Notes: generated by a model from the sequence alone, not told the origin. DNA of 64,000 bases from Endobacter medicaginis (GCF_014192375.1 NZ_JACHXV010000001.1:124001-188000); one strand, 5' to 3'. Shown: positions 50,413 through 59,847, numbered from the stretch's first letter. Program-made: numbers and translations.

Positions 50413-53400
50413 ATGTTTCGTCGTGCCCTATTCGCCGCCACCGCCCTGCTCATGCCCGTCGCCGCCCATGCGGTACCGGGGTATCTGCGCGATCCTTCCG
50501 CGGCCGCCGGCCTGCTCGCCTTCGTGGCCGAACAGACGGTCTGGACCGTGCCTCAGTCCGGCGGCCAGGCGCACCGGCTCACCGACCGCCCGGCCGGGAG
50601 CGTCGGTGCCGATCCGCATCCGGTGGTGGCGCCGGACGGAAAATCGGTGGTGTTCGCCGCGTCCTATGACGGACCCACCGAGCTCTATCTCATCGGTGTC
50701 GATGGCGGCACGCCGAAGCGGCTGACCTACAACAACACGAAGACCACGCCGCTCGGCTGGGACGCCCGTGCGGGCGTGCTGTTCACCATGGCCGGCGACA
50801 GCCTCGGCGTGCACGGGCAGGTCGTCGGTCATGTCGATCCCCGCACCGGCGCGCAGGAGATCTATCCGCTCGCCGGCGCCAACGATGCCGCGCTCAGCCC
50901 CGACGGGCGCTGGCTGGTGTTCGTCCGTTTCGGCCTCGCCGCCACCGGCGACCATCTGCGCCAGTACCGCGGCGGCGCGATGGCGCAGCTCTGGCGCTTC
51001 GACCTGCACGACACCTCACCCGGTGCCGAGGCACAGCGGATCGGCCCGGCGGACGCCAACTGGCGGCGTCCGATGTGGTGGAAGGGCCGCCTGGTCGTGG
51101 TCAGCGACCGCGACGGGCGCGACAATCTGTGGAGCCTCGCCGCCGATGGCAGCGATCCGCGCCAGATCACCCATTTCACCGATGCCGGGGTGCGGCAGGC
51201 CAGTCTCGACGGCGACGCCGTGGTGTTCCAGCTCGGGGCCGACCTGCATCGCACCGATCTCGCCACCGGACACGACACGCTGCTGCCGATCGAGCTGCTC
51301 ACCGACCGCCCGGGCCTTCGCCCGTACTGGATCGACCGTCCGCTCGGCTTCCTCACCGACATAGCGGTGGCACCGAAGGGCGACCTCGCCCTCGTCACCG
51401 CCCGTGGCCATGCGGTGATCGCCGCCACCGGCCCGCGCCGTCGCGTCGAGATCGGCGCTGCGGACGGCAGCCGCCTGCGCGATGCCGTGTTCAGTGAGGA
51501 CGCAAAAACCGTCTTCGCCATCGCCGACACCTCCGGCGAGGAGGAGGTCTGGGCCTACCCGGCAGACGGCGCCGGTCCGGGCCGCCAGCTCACCCATGAC
51601 GGCGATACCGAGCGCACCGGCCTGCATCCCTCGCCCGATGGCAGGCTGCTCGCCATCACCGACATGAAGGGTCGCCTGCGCATCCTCGACATCGCCTCCG
51701 GCGCGCAGACCCTGGTGGATGACGCAGCGAGCGACGGCACCACCGAGCACGACGATGTGGTGTGGTCGCATGACAGCCGCACGCTCGCGTTCAGCCGCAC
51801 GCGCGGCGTGTCGTTGCGCGACCAGCTCGCGCTCTACGATGTCGGCGCCCGCAAGCTGCACTGGGTCACCGACGATCGCTACGACAGTGGTCACCCGGCC
51901 TTCTCGCCGGACGGCCACTTTCTGTACTTCCTCTCCGCGCGTCATTTCGAGCTCGCCAACGGCTCTCCCTGGGGCGACCGCAATACCGGCCCGGTCTTCG
52001 ACCGCCGTGTCGGCATCTATGCGCTGGCGCTGCAGCCCGACGCGACGTTCCCGTTCCGCCCGCGTGATGAGCTCTCGCCGCCGCGGGAGGTCTCGCCCGA
52101 CACGCCGCACGGTGCTGCGAGCGACCCGGCGGCTCCGAAGACACCCAGGGAGCGCGCCGATGCCGCCGAGGCGAAGCGCCGCCAGGGGGTCGACCGCACG
52201 CCGCCGGCGATCGCCTGGCAGGGGCTGGAGACCCGGCTCTACCAGGTGCCGCAGGACGCCGGGAACTACGCAGCCCTCGCGGTCAATGCCGGGTATCTCT
52301 ACCTGCTTGACCGTGCCGACGAGGACGAGCCGGGCCGGCTGGTCTCGGTGCATATCGACGACGAGGACCCGAAGGTCGAGACGGTCGCGCCCAAGGTCAT
52401 CGATTTCGCGCTATCGGGTGACGGCAAGACGCTGCTGCTCGCCACCCCGGGCGACAAGCCGGCACCTGCGCTCGGCCTGCCGGGCACCCCGCGCCTGCTC
52501 CTGATCCCGGCGGTGGCCAAGGCGCCCGACAAGCCGGATCACACCGTCGTCGCCCTCGACGACTGGCGTCTGCGCGTCGATCCGGCGTCCGAATGGCGGC
52601 AGATGTATCTCGATGCCTGGCGCATGGACCGGGCGTTCTTCTACGATCCCGCGCTGCGCGGGGTGAACTGGTCGGCGGTGCGCGACCGTGGTCTCGCGCT
52701 GATCGACCGGCTCGGCGACCGCGCCGACCTGTCCGACCTGCTCGGCCAGACCATCGGCGAGCTGAGCGCGCTGCACTCGCAGATCCGCCCGCCCGACACC
52801 GAAGCCCCGAACCCGGCCCTCGACGTCGCCGGTCTCGGTGCCCGCCTGACCCCCGGCAAGGACGGCTGGCGCATCGCGCGCATCTACGCGACCGACCCCG
52901 ACCTGCCGGACCATCGCGGACCGCTCCAGGCGCCTTGGCTCGACATCCGCGCCGGCGACCTGATCACCGCCATCGACGCCCGCCCGACGGCCGGAATTGC
53001 CGACCCGGCCTCGCTGCTGACCGGGCTGGCCGGCAGGCAGGTACTGCTCCAGTGGCGCAGTGCGACGCAGGGCACGGCCCACAAGGCGATCGTCATTCCC
53101 TGCAAGGCGAAGACCGAGGCGGCCCTCGCCTACAGCGACTGGGAACTCACCCGGGCGGCCAGGGTGCAGGCGGCCAGCGGCGGCCGCTACGGCTACCTGC
53201 ACCTGCGCGCCATGGGCCCGTCCGACATCGAGACCTTCGTGCGCGAGTTCTACGCCAATATCGACCGTGACGGGCTGATCATCGACGTGCGCGACAATCA
53301 TGGCGGCAACATCGATTCCTGGGTGATCAATGCGCTGCTGCGCCGGGCATGGATGTTCTGGAAGCGCTACGACCACGCGCCCGCGGTCAACATGCAGCAG

Positions 53401-53784
53401 GCCTTCCGCGGCCATGTCGTGCTTCTGGTCGACCAGCTCACCTATTCCGACGGCGAGACCGTGTCGAACGGCATCAAGACGCTGAAACTCGCCCCGCTGA
53501 TCGGCGAGCGCACGTCGGGTGCGGGCGTATGGCTGTCCGACCGCAACCGCCTGATCGACAACGGCGTCGCCCGCGCCGCCCAGATGCCGCAATTCGCGAT
53601 GAATGGCGCCTGGCAGGTCGAGAATCACGGCGTCGAACCCGACGAGACCGTCGACAACCTGCCGCACGCCACCTTCCTCGGCCACGACGCGCAGCTCGAG
53701 GCCGGCATCGCCCGGCTGAATGCGATGGCGAAGGCCGACCCGATCCCCCCGCTCGTCGCCGGCCCGATGGACGGCGTTAAATGA
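50413..53784 (+). CDS. Tricorn-type protease (S41 family)
   Basis: 1123 residues from the ATG at 50413 with a signal peptide (MFRRALFAATALLMPVAAHA), so periplasmic. Two beta-propeller regions with WD40/PD40-like repeats (VVAPDGKSVVFAASYDGPTE, SPDGRWLVFVRFG, HPAFSPDGHFLYFLS) come first. A PDZ-like domain (DIRAGDLITAIDARPT) and the S41 core with DGLIIDVRDNHGGNIDSW follow. Likely catalytic residues are His788 (LSALHSQ), Ser1012-Asp1013 (TYSDGE) and Glu1075 (GVEPDE), as in archaeal tricorn. Its substrate is unknown. Confidence 0.9.
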   Translation: MFRRALFAATALLMPVAAHAVPGYLRDPSAAAGLLAFVAEQTVWTVPQSGGQAHRLTDRPAGSVGADPHPVVAPDGKSVVFAASYDGPTELYLIGVDGGTPKRLTYNNTKTTPLGWDARAGVLFTMAGDSLGVHGQVVGHVDPRTGAQEIYPLAGANDAALSPDGRWLVFVRFGLAATGDHLRQYRGGAMAQLWRFDLHDTSPGAEAQRIGPADANWRRPMWWKGRLVVVSDRDGRDNLWSLAADGSDPRQITHFTDAGVRQASLDGDAVVFQLGADLHRTDLATGHDTLLPIELLTDRPGLRPYWIDRPLGFLTDIAVAPKGDLALVTARGHAVIAATGPRRRVEIGAADGSRLRDAVFSEDAKTVFAIADTSGEEEVWAYPADGAGPGRQLTHDGDTERTGLHPSPDGRLLAITDMKGRLRILDIASGAQTLVDDAASDGTTEHDDVVWSHDSRTLAFSRTRGVSLRDQLALYDVGARKLHWVTDDRYDSGHPAFSPDGHFLYFLSARHFELANGSPWGDRNTGPVFDRRVGIYALALQPDATFPFRPRDELSPPREVSPDTPHGAASDPAAPKTPRERADAAEAKRRQGVDRTPPAIAWQGLETRLYQVPQDAGNYAALAVNAGYLYLLDRADEDEPGRLVSVHIDDEDPKVETVAPKVIDFALSGDGKTLLLATPGDKPAPALGLPGTPRLLLIPAVAKAPDKPDHTVVALDDWRLRVDPASEWRQMYLDAWRMDRAFFYDPALRGVNWSAVRDRGLALIDRLGDRADLSDLLGQTIGELSALHSQIRPPDTEAPNPALDVAGLGARLTPGKDGWRIARIYATDPDLPDHRGPLQAPWLDIRAGDLITAIDARPTAGIADPASLLTGLAGRQVLLQWRSATQGTAHKAIVIPCKAKTEAALAYSDWELTRAARVQAASGGRYGYLHLRAMGPSDIETFVREFYANIDRDGLIIDVRDNHGGNIDSWVINALLRRAWMFWKRYDHAPAVNMQQAFRGHVVLLVDQLTYSDGETVSNGIKTLKLAPLIGERTSGAGVWLSDRNRLIDNGVARAAQMPQFAMNGAWQVENHGVEPDETVDNLPHATFLGHDAQLEAGIARLNAMAKADPIPPLVAGPMDGVK

Positions 53785-53832
53785 CGCGCGGGGCTGGCAT
53801 CGCGCCCGGCTTCACGCTATGGGTGCGCGGCT

Positions 53833-53909
<77 letters not shown>

Positions 53910-53979
53910 GCGCCGTGACCGGGCATTTCGTCGCCGTAAGAAGATGCGTTACCATGTCGGCGATATGCGCCGACGTGTG

Positions 53980-54363
53980 TCAGGAGCCGCTCAACTGCAG
54001 CGGGTTCATGTAGTCGCGGAAATGCGTCACCTTGCCGTCATGGCGCGTGATGAACCAGACGTAGTCAAGATCCAGCGGCGTGTCGGTCGCCACCACGCGA
54101 TGGTGACCGGTGGCCTCGAGGATGGTCTCGTCGCCGATCTGCCGGACCCGGCCGAGGTCGAACCGTCCGAAGCGGATGTGCTGCTGGAGCGGGCGCAGCA
54201 GTTTGGCGATCGCGGCCTGTCCCTCGACGCGGCGGGGCGCACCGGGCGGCGCGAACGGAAATTCGTGCACCGCATCCTCGGCATAGATCGCCATCCAGCC
54301 GTCCAGATCCCCCTTCACCCAGGCCTCGATCGCGGTGGCCAGCCAGTCCGGAACATCCGTCAT
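53980..54363 (-). CDS. SnoaL/NTF2-like protein
   Basis: 127 residues from the ATG at 54363, preceded by AGGAGA. The sequence IEAWVKGDLDGWMAIYAEDA then VHEFPFAPPGAPRRVEGQAA and a C-terminal half with DYVWFITRHDGKVTHFRDYM fit the SnoaL-like cone fold (ketosteroid-isomerase type). Possible functions range from isomerase to binding protein and cannot be narrowed. It diverges from a TetR gene; the shared operators suggest control by that TetR. Confidence 0.83.
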   Translation of the reverse strand: MTDVPDWLATAIEAWVKGDLDGWMAIYAEDAVHEFPFAPPGAPRRVEGQAAIAKLLRPLQQHIRFGRFDLGRVRQIGDETILEATGHHRVVATDTPLDLDYVWFITRHDGKVTHFRDYMNPLQLSGS

Positions 54364-54392
54364 GTCGTGCAGTCTCCTGTAAAGGGATTTTC

Positions 54393-54438
54393 CGGACCAT
54401 GAGTCCGAATGACTTTCATATATCGGACCGACAGTCCG
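54393..54438. promoter_or_regulatory. Two TetR-type operators CGGAC-N5-GTCCG, 31 bp apart
   Basis: Identical arms occur twice: 54393-54407 (spacer CATGA) and 54424-54438 (spacer CGACA). Centres are 31 bases apart, about three helical turns, so two dimers could bind on one face. They cover the SnoaL-gene promoter region and the first codons of tetR. Confidence 0.75.
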
Positions 54439-55025
54439 TAAATCAAGATGGCCGACGCGGGCGGCCGCAGACCTCGCGGGCGCGGATGCTGGTTGCGGCC
54501 GATGCCGTGCTTGCCGCCGCACCATTTCCTGCCGCCGTGACGATGGAGGCGATCGCCGAGGCGGCCGCGGTCGGCAAGGGCACCTTGTTTCGCGCCTTCG
54601 GCAGTCGTGACGGCCTGCTCGACGCGCTGTGGACGCGACAGCTCGATCGCCTGCGCGACGCCCTCGCAGCTGAGGATTCGCCTCTCGGCGCGTCAGGCTC
54701 ACCGCGCAGGCGGGTCGCCGCCTTTCTCGATGCGCTGCTGTGGTGCAAGCTCGACAACCGCCACCTGCTTCGTGCGCGTGAGGCCGCGGCCGGGCTGCTG
54801 GCCTCGCCGAACTACCTGTGGATGCATGCCACCCTGGCCGGACTGCTCCGCGACGCCGCCCCAAAGGCCAGTCAGATGACGATCGACTACGCGGCGCATG
54901 CGTTGCTGGCGCCTCTGCACATCGACCTCATCGACGTCTTGCTTGCAGCCGGCATGAATCCGCAGGACATCAGCCGCGCCCAGACCCGCCATGCGAAGGC
55001 GATGATCGCCGATCTGCGTGACTGA
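54399..55025 (+). CDS. TetR-family transcriptional regulator
   Basis: 208 residues. The N-terminal helix-turn-helix is RGRPQTSRARMLVAADAVLA, then VTMEAIAEAAAVGKGTLFRA with FGSRDGLLDALWTRQ, the TetR signature. The C-terminal ligand domain is divergent. It probably represses itself and the SnoaL-like gene through the paired palindromes. The only in-frame start before the helix-turn-helix is the ATG at 54399, which sits in the middle of the first operator, so operator DNA encodes residues 1-14. Confidence 0.9.
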   Translation: MSPNDFHISDRQSVNQDGRRGRPQTSRARMLVAADAVLAAAPFPAAVTMEAIAEAAAVGKGTLFRAFGSRDGLLDALWTRQLDRLRDALAAEDSPLGASGSPRRRVAAFLDALLWCKLDNRHLLRAREAAAGLLASPNYLWMHATLAGLLRDAAPKASQMTIDYAAHALLAPLHIDLIDVLLAAGMNPQDISRAQTRHAKAMIADLRD

Positions 55026-55060
55026 GGCCTGACCGGTCGGGCCAGGCGGTCGGGTCTACG

Positions 55061-55672
55061 TCAACTGCGCCGCCCCGCGTCGACGTCTCGCTGTACCACC
55101 GTGAGCAGTGTCGACACATCGCCGACCCCGTAATCGACCTCCGCCCCGTCACCGGAGACCGCGGTGATGCTGACACGCATGCCTTGCCGTGCCGCGGCCT
55201 GCATCGCCGTCATCGGAATGTCGAGCAGGATTATCTCACTCCGGGCGCAGGCCCCACGCCAGCAGAACTCGGTCCTCGACAGATGTTTGCGCATCGGCAG
55301 TGGGGTGCCGTCGGCAAGGTGGGCGCCGGTGAAGTCGCGATAGCGGATACCCCAGTAGGACTGCGCGAACATCATCTGGCAGGTCGGAGGTGCACCTCCC
55401 GGTGAGACGATGCAGGACAGGCCGGCACGGTCGTCCTCGCTATCGGTCGCCGCGCCCGCGGTCCCGGTCGAGACGTTGATCCGACCGTCCGCAAGCGACG
55501 AGAGGATGATATCGGCCTCGCTCAGAGGCTGCGCGAAGCGATTGGCTGCGCCACTGCCCACCACCGAACTCGCCGTCACGGTCTCGGCCCGGCCTGTGCC
55601 GGCAACGGGCGTCATCAGCGCCGACCCTGCCGCCAGCAGACAGATCACCAATCCTTCCAAACCTGTCCTCAT
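55061..55672 (-). CDS. Exported hypothetical protein
   Basis: 203 residues with an N-terminal signal (GLEGLVICLLAAGSALMTPV, cleavage near RAETV). The mature part has a Cys pair in AGLSCIVSPGGAPPTCQMMF and another in FCWRGACARSE. No family was recognised. It converges with tetR over 35 bases and diverges from the 2H phosphoesterase gene over 142 bases with no clear motif. Confidence 0.65.
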   Translation of the reverse strand: MRTGLEGLVICLLAAGSALMTPVAGTGRAETVTASSVVGSGAANRFAQPLSEADIILSSLADGRINVSTGTAGAATDSEDDRAGLSCIVSPGGAPPTCQMMFAQSYWGIRYRDFTGAHLADGTPLPMRKHLSRTEFCWRGACARSEIILLDIPMTAMQAAARQGMRVSITAVSGDGAEVDYGVGDVSTLLTVVQRDVDAGRRS

Positions 55673-55814
55673 CGAATGGGCTCCATGGCGGCGTGTTCAG
55701 CATGAAGTTTTGTTCATCCCACACTGGACCCGCCGGGACGCCTTGCGTGCATCATTTCGCCGTGAGCACGTCGTCGACACATCGTCTCCCTGCACCGTCA
55801 AGCGCTGCGGTCTC

Positions 55815-56327
55815 ATGGCCGAGACATCACCGCTCATCCTGACCGCCGAGCTCGACGGCCCTGCCCAGGGCTGGGCGCAGGCGATGCGCGAGCGGCATTT
55901 TCCGCCCGAGCGCAATATCGTGCCGGCGCATGTGACGCTGTTCCATGCCCTGCCCGGCGACCTCGAGGCGCTTTTTCGCACCTGTCCGCTCTCCGCGCGC
56001 CCGGCGCCCTCGGTGAGGATTGCAGCACCTTTTGCGCTCGGGCGCGGCGTCGCCTACCGGCTGATCTGTCCGGAACTCGCCTGTCTGCGCGATGATCTGC
56101 TTGCAGCGCTTCCCGCCACGCGCCTGACCAGACAGGACCTCTCCCCCTGGTGGCCGCATCTGACGATCCAGAACAAGGTCGAGCCCGAGCGCGCTCGGGC
56201 TTTGCTGGCTGAACTTTCCGCGGGCGGGATGCCGATCGACACCCACGCCGTCGCGCTGCGCCTGTGGCGCTATCTCGGCGGTCCGTGGGCGCTTCTCGCC
56301 CGGCTCGCTTTCGCCCCGCCCGTCTGA
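55815..56327 (+). CDS. 2'-5' RNA ligase-like 2H phosphoesterase
   Basis: 170 residues from the ATG at 55815. The two catalytic HxT motifs are present: VPAHVTLFHALPG (His39-Thr41) and WWPHLTIQNKV (His115-Thr117), spaced as in LigT/ThpR-like 2H proteins. These cleave or join cyclic phosphodiesters on RNA or nucleotides; the real substrate is unknown. A longer open frame upstream lacks family similarity. It converges with hdeD over 11 bases. Confidence 0.87.
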   Translation: MAETSPLILTAELDGPAQGWAQAMRERHFPPERNIVPAHVTLFHALPGDLEALFRTCPLSARPAPSVRIAAPFALGRGVAYRLICPELACLRDDLLAALPATRLTRQDLSPWWPHLTIQNKVEPERARALLAELSAGGMPIDTHAVALRLWRYLGGPWALLARLAFAPPV

Positions 56328-56338
56328 ACGGCAGCGGG

Positions 56339-56905
56339 TCAGATGTTTCCGCGGCGCAATCCACGCGCCATGGCCAGCAGCGCGATCCCGCCGAACAGCA
56401 GGTCGATGCCCACCAGCGTGCCGACCACGGCGATGCCGACCAGTGGATTCGAGAACGCGATGAACAGCGCCAGCACCCAGTCCAGCAGGCCGGACAGCAT
56501 CAGCCACCACCAAGTCGAGGTGCCTGCCTTGCGTGAACTCAGTGCGATCACGATCGACGAGACCCCATCGACCATCAGCCAGGCCGCCAGCATCCACGAC
56601 AGCGCGACCGCCCCGGCGCCGGGATCGAACACGATCAGCAATGCCACCACCAGCGCGGCGATCGACGACAGCAGCGCGCCCCAGAAATGGATGTGGGTGC
56701 GATTGTAGAAGGTACTTACCAAGCCGGCGATGCCGGCAATAATCAGCAGCCAGCCCAATATGCCGGCAGCCAGCACGCCCGCCACCAGCGGCGCGATGAC
56801 GGCGCCGAGTCCGAGCAGCACCAGCAGCACGCCCTCGATCAGCAACAGCGCATAGCCTGTGTGGCGCGCCTGCGCCGTGGTGGGCGGGGTGACGAGACCA
56901 CTCAT
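56339..56905 (-). CDS. HdeD family acid-resistance membrane protein
   Basis: 188 residues, six hydrophobic segments, from the ATG at 56905 preceded by AGGAGG. Typical HdeD parts: GYALLLIEGVLLVLLGLGAV, AGILGWLLIIAGIAGLVSTF, HFWGALLSSIAALVVALLIV and DWVLALFIAFSNPLVGIAVV. HdeD proteins aid acid resistance in enterobacteria, which would suit an acid-tolerant host, though this is inference. It is monocistronic. Confidence 0.9.
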   Translation of the reverse strand: MSGLVTPPTTAQARHTGYALLLIEGVLLVLLGLGAVIAPLVAGVLAAGILGWLLIIAGIAGLVSTFYNRTHIHFWGALLSSIAALVVALLIVFDPGAGAVALSWMLAAWLMVDGVSSIVIALSSRKAGTSTWWWLMLSGLLDWVLALFIAFSNPLVGIAVVGTLVGIDLLFGGIALLAMARGLRRGNI

Positions 56906-57000
56906 GACGACCTCCTGGCCGGTTCCGCACTGCCGCGGCGGCAGGCACCGAAAGATATTACCCGCCAGGCTCGTTCGGGTTCCGTCATGGTGACGTTGCG

Positions 57001-57780
57001 TCAGCCGTTTTGAGGCAGTTTGACGACCATCACCTGGCTGCTGGGCAACTCGATCGCGATCTCGGGGCGATCGGCGAGGAATTCGTCGAATGCGGCCCGC
57101 ACCCCCGCCAGATAGGAATAATCGTGGCTGACGATGATCCCGCCCGGCAACATGCGCGGATAGAAGAACTCCAGGCATTCGCGCGTGCCCTCGTAGAGAT
57201 CGACGTCGAGATGCACCAGCGAGAACCGGCTGGCGGCGGCCGGATTGTTGGTCCCGCTGAACATGCCCTGGTGGAATTCGAGGTTCGGCTGGTCCGCGAG
57301 GTAAGCCTGTACCGCACCCAGCGAGGCGGCGTAATGGCCTTTCGACATCGCCCGCCGCTCCCCGCTGACCGGTTCCGGCAGGCCGGCGAAGGTGTCGAAC
57401 AGATGCAGCCGGCGCGGTCGGCCGGCCAGGCTGATGAGCTTTGCCGAGCAGCCCTGATAGACGCCGACCTCGGCCATCTCGCCATCGAGCCGGCTCTGGG
57501 CCCGGGCGAGGCTGTAGATCATGAACGCCTCGTTGCCCGACAGCAGCGACTCCCGCTCGCCGCGAACGCGTCGGATCGTGGCCATGATGTCGGGACATTT
57601 GTGGCCGCCCTGGATGCCGAGCTCGATCCGCGCCAGACCGCCGACCGTCACCGCGCGCAGCGCGCGGCTGCGGGCGAACAGCCGGTGCAGCCGCTGCCAT
57701 CGCCTCGCCGCACGGGCCGGGTCGTGTCCGGGATCGTCTGTCCGGACGAGGGTCGGCGCGGGCGTGATGGTATCGAGCAT
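57001..57780 (-). CDS. TylF/macrocin O-methyltransferase-like class I methyltransferase
   Basis: 259 residues. The SAM-binding motif EMAEVGVYQGCSAKLIS is followed by RLHLFDTFAGLPEPVSGE and then SLVHLDVDLYEGTRECLEFF and GGIIVSHDYSYLAGVRAAFD. This is the TylF (PF05711) pattern, usually methylating sugar hydroxyls, with metal-ligand Asp residues in LDVDLY and HDY. Its acceptor is unknown; no polyketide or sugar cluster adjoins it. It stands alone. Confidence 0.87.
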   Translation of the reverse strand: MLDTITPAPTLVRTDDPGHDPARAARRWQRLHRLFARSRALRAVTVGGLARIELGIQGGHKCPDIMATIRRVRGERESLLSGNEAFMIYSLARAQSRLDGEMAEVGVYQGCSAKLISLAGRPRRLHLFDTFAGLPEPVSGERRAMSKGHYAASLGAVQAYLADQPNLEFHQGMFSGTNNPAAASRFSLVHLDVDLYEGTRECLEFFYPRMLPGGIIVSHDYSYLAGVRAAFDEFLADRPEIAIELPSSQVMVVKLPQNG

Positions 57781-57921
57781 CTGGGGGCGAAACTCCTGGG
57801 CTGGCGACTCGGTGGACGGGTCATTCGGTCACACTGTCGGTCCGCATGTCGAGATCGTTTGGATATCGCAAGGGTCTCGTGCAATGGGACCTGATCGTTC
57901 GTCCGGGCGCCAACGGGAGCG

Positions 57922-57942
57922 GCCGGCGGCGGTTCCGCCGGC
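57922..57942. terminator. Hairpin after the NUDIX gene
   Basis: Perfect 8-bp stem GCCGGCGG/CCGCCGGC with a 5-base loop, 6 bases beyond the NUDIX stop (minus strand). No U-tract. It probably ends NUDIX transcription. Confidence 0.5.
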
Positions 57943-57947
57943 CCGGC

Positions 57948-58550
57948 TCAGTCGATCAGGCCGCGGGCGCGGGTGATGGCGAGCGCGGCGATCGTCACCG
58001 CGCAGGTGATGCCGCCCTCGCCGATCAGCCGTTCGACCTCGGCGCGCGGCACCATGCGCGCGACCATGTCGGCCTCGCTCGCCTCCCGGCGCGTGCCGCC
58101 CTGGCTCAGCCCGGTGGCGTGGAAGACATGTCCCTTCTGCGTCGAATAGCCTGCGCCCTGGAACAGGATGCCGATCTCGACCAGATGCAGGGCGCGCAGG
58201 CCGGTCTCCTCGGCCAGCTCTCCCGCGGCCAGGGCCGCCGGGTCGGCGTCGGGATCGTCCTCCCACATGCCCATCGGCAGCTCCAGCATCCGCCGCCCGA
58301 CCGGGTAGCGATACTGCTCCACCATCGCGATGCAGTCGTTGTCATCGACGGCGACGATGACGGCGAAATCGTCGCGCTCGACCACGCCATACAGACCCTC
58401 GCTGCCATCGGGACGCCGGATGATGTCCTCGCGCAGCCGCAGCCAGCGGTTGCGATAGGCGATGCGGCTCGACAGGGTCAGATAGCCGCCCGCATCCGGT
58501 GTGGGCGCCACGGCAGCGCGGGACGGGGCAGGGGAGGGCGCATCTGTCAT
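57948..58550 (-). CDS. NUDIX hydrolase (ADP-ribose pyrophosphatase-like)
   Basis: 200 residues from the ATG at 58550. NRWLRLREDIIRRPDG, YGVVERDDFAVIVAVDDND and MVEQYRYPVGRRMLELPMGM match the ADP-ribose pyrophosphatase branch. The Nudix helix keeps ELAEETG (catalytic Glu residues), but the preceding Arg is Gly (AAGELAEETG) and the upstream Glu is displaced by a two-residue longer loop. Activity on nucleoside diphosphate-X compounds is likely but may be altered. It diverges from the MFS gene over only 31 bases. Confidence 0.87.
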   Translation of the reverse strand: MTDAPSPAPSRAAVAPTPDAGGYLTLSSRIAYRNRWLRLREDIIRRPDGSEGLYGVVERDDFAVIVAVDDNDCIAMVEQYRYPVGRRMLELPMGMWEDDPDADPAALAAGELAEETGLRALHLVEIGILFQGAGYSTQKGHVFHATGLSQGGTRREASEADMVARMVPRAEVERLIGEGGITCAVTIAALAITRARGLID

Positions 58551-58581
58551 GTCGGCCAGCCTAGCGTATAAGGTGGCGCTC

Positions 58582-59817
58582 ATGGAGGTCATCGAGCGCC
58601 TGTTCCGCAGCACCACCGCGACCATCCTGTCGATCGTGGTGTTCAACCTGCTCTGCTACATCTGTATCGGCCTGCCGCTGGCGGTTGTGCCCTCCTTCGT
58701 CACCACCGCACTCGGCGGCAGCGCCGTCGTCGCGGGCCTCGCGATCAGTCTGCAATATCTCGCCACCCTGGCCAGTCGCGCGATCGTCGGCCGCATGACC
58801 GACGAGCGCGGCCCGCGCCGCGCGGTGTTGATCGGCGCACTGTGGTGCCTCGTCAGCGGCCTGCTGCTCGGCGCTTCCGGCCTGCTGGGCACCCGCACCG
58901 CCAGCCTTGGCGTCTGGCCGGCGCTGGGCCTGCTGCTCGCCGCACGGCTCGCGCTGGGCACGGCCGAGAGCTTCACCGCCACCGGCGTGATCATGTGGTG
59001 CATCCGTCGCACCGGTCCCGAGAACACCGCTACCTCGATCTCCTGGAACGGCATCACCTCCTATGGCGGGATGGCGATCGGCGCGCCGCTCGGCGTGGCA
59101 CTCGCCGCCATCGCCGATCGCGGCGACCGCGTCCATGTCAGCGGCGTCGCGATCGAGGCCCTCGCGGCGCTGACCTGTGTGTGTGCGCTGGTCGTTTTTG
59201 CCCTGGCCTCGCGACGCGCTCCAGTGCCCGGCGTGCCAGGGACGCGCATCGCCTTCACGTCCGTGCTGAAGCGCGTTGCGCCGTTCGGCGCCGGTCTCGC
59301 CCTGTCGGGGACCGGGTTCGGCGTCATCGCCGCCTTCCTGGCACTGTACTACGTCGCGCGTGGCTGGTCGGGCGCCGCGCCCGCGCTCAGTCTGTTCGGC
59401 GTCCTGTTTGTCGCCACAAGGCTGATATTCGCCTCAGCCATCGGCCGCCATGGCGGGTTCAGCGTCTCCCTGGTGTCGCTCGGCGTGGAGATCGCCGGAC
59501 TGCTGTGTCTGTGGCTGGCGCCGCATCCGCTGGTCGCGACACTCGGCGCGGGGCTGACCGGGGCGGGATTTGCATTGATCTTTCCCGCCCTTGGCGTCGA
59601 AGCGGTCGGCACGGTGGGGGCTGAGAATCGCGGCGCAGCGCTGGGCGCCTACTCGGTGTTTCTCGACGTCTCCCTCGGCATCGCCGGCCCGCTCGACGGG
59701 GCGATCGCCGGCCATGCGGGTTATGCCGCCACCTTCCTGTTCTCCGCCGCCTGCTGCCTCGCCGCCTTCGTGCTCACCGCCTGGTTGCTGTGGCGTCGCA
59801 GGGCTGCGCGCGTGTGA
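58582..59817 (+). CDS. Major facilitator superfamily transporter
   Basis: 411 residues with 12 predicted membrane segments, starting MEVIERLFRSTTATILSIVV and preceded by AAGGTGG. The MFS loop 2-3 motif appears as IVGRMTDERGPRRAVLIGAL. SFTATGVIMWCIRRTGPENT and SISWNGITSYGGMAIGAPLG fit the YhhS/YfcJ sugar-efflux-like branch. The substrate is unknown. It is divergent from the NUDIX gene with overlapping promoter space. Confidence 0.9.
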   Translation: MEVIERLFRSTTATILSIVVFNLLCYICIGLPLAVVPSFVTTALGGSAVVAGLAISLQYLATLASRAIVGRMTDERGPRRAVLIGALWCLVSGLLLGASGLLGTRTASLGVWPALGLLLAARLALGTAESFTATGVIMWCIRRTGPENTATSISWNGITSYGGMAIGAPLGVALAAIADRGDRVHVSGVAIEALAALTCVCALVVFALASRRAPVPGVPGTRIAFTSVLKRVAPFGAGLALSGTGFGVIAAFLALYYVARGWSGAAPALSLFGVLFVATRLIFASAIGRHGGFSVSLVSLGVEIAGLLCLWLAPHPLVATLGAGLTGAGFALIFPALGVEAVGTVGAENRGAALGAYSVFLDVSLGIAGPLDGAIAGHAGYAATFLFSAACCLAAFVLTAWLLWRRRAARV

Positions 59818-59847
59818 TAGAACCGCCCGACCGACCTGGAGACCGCC

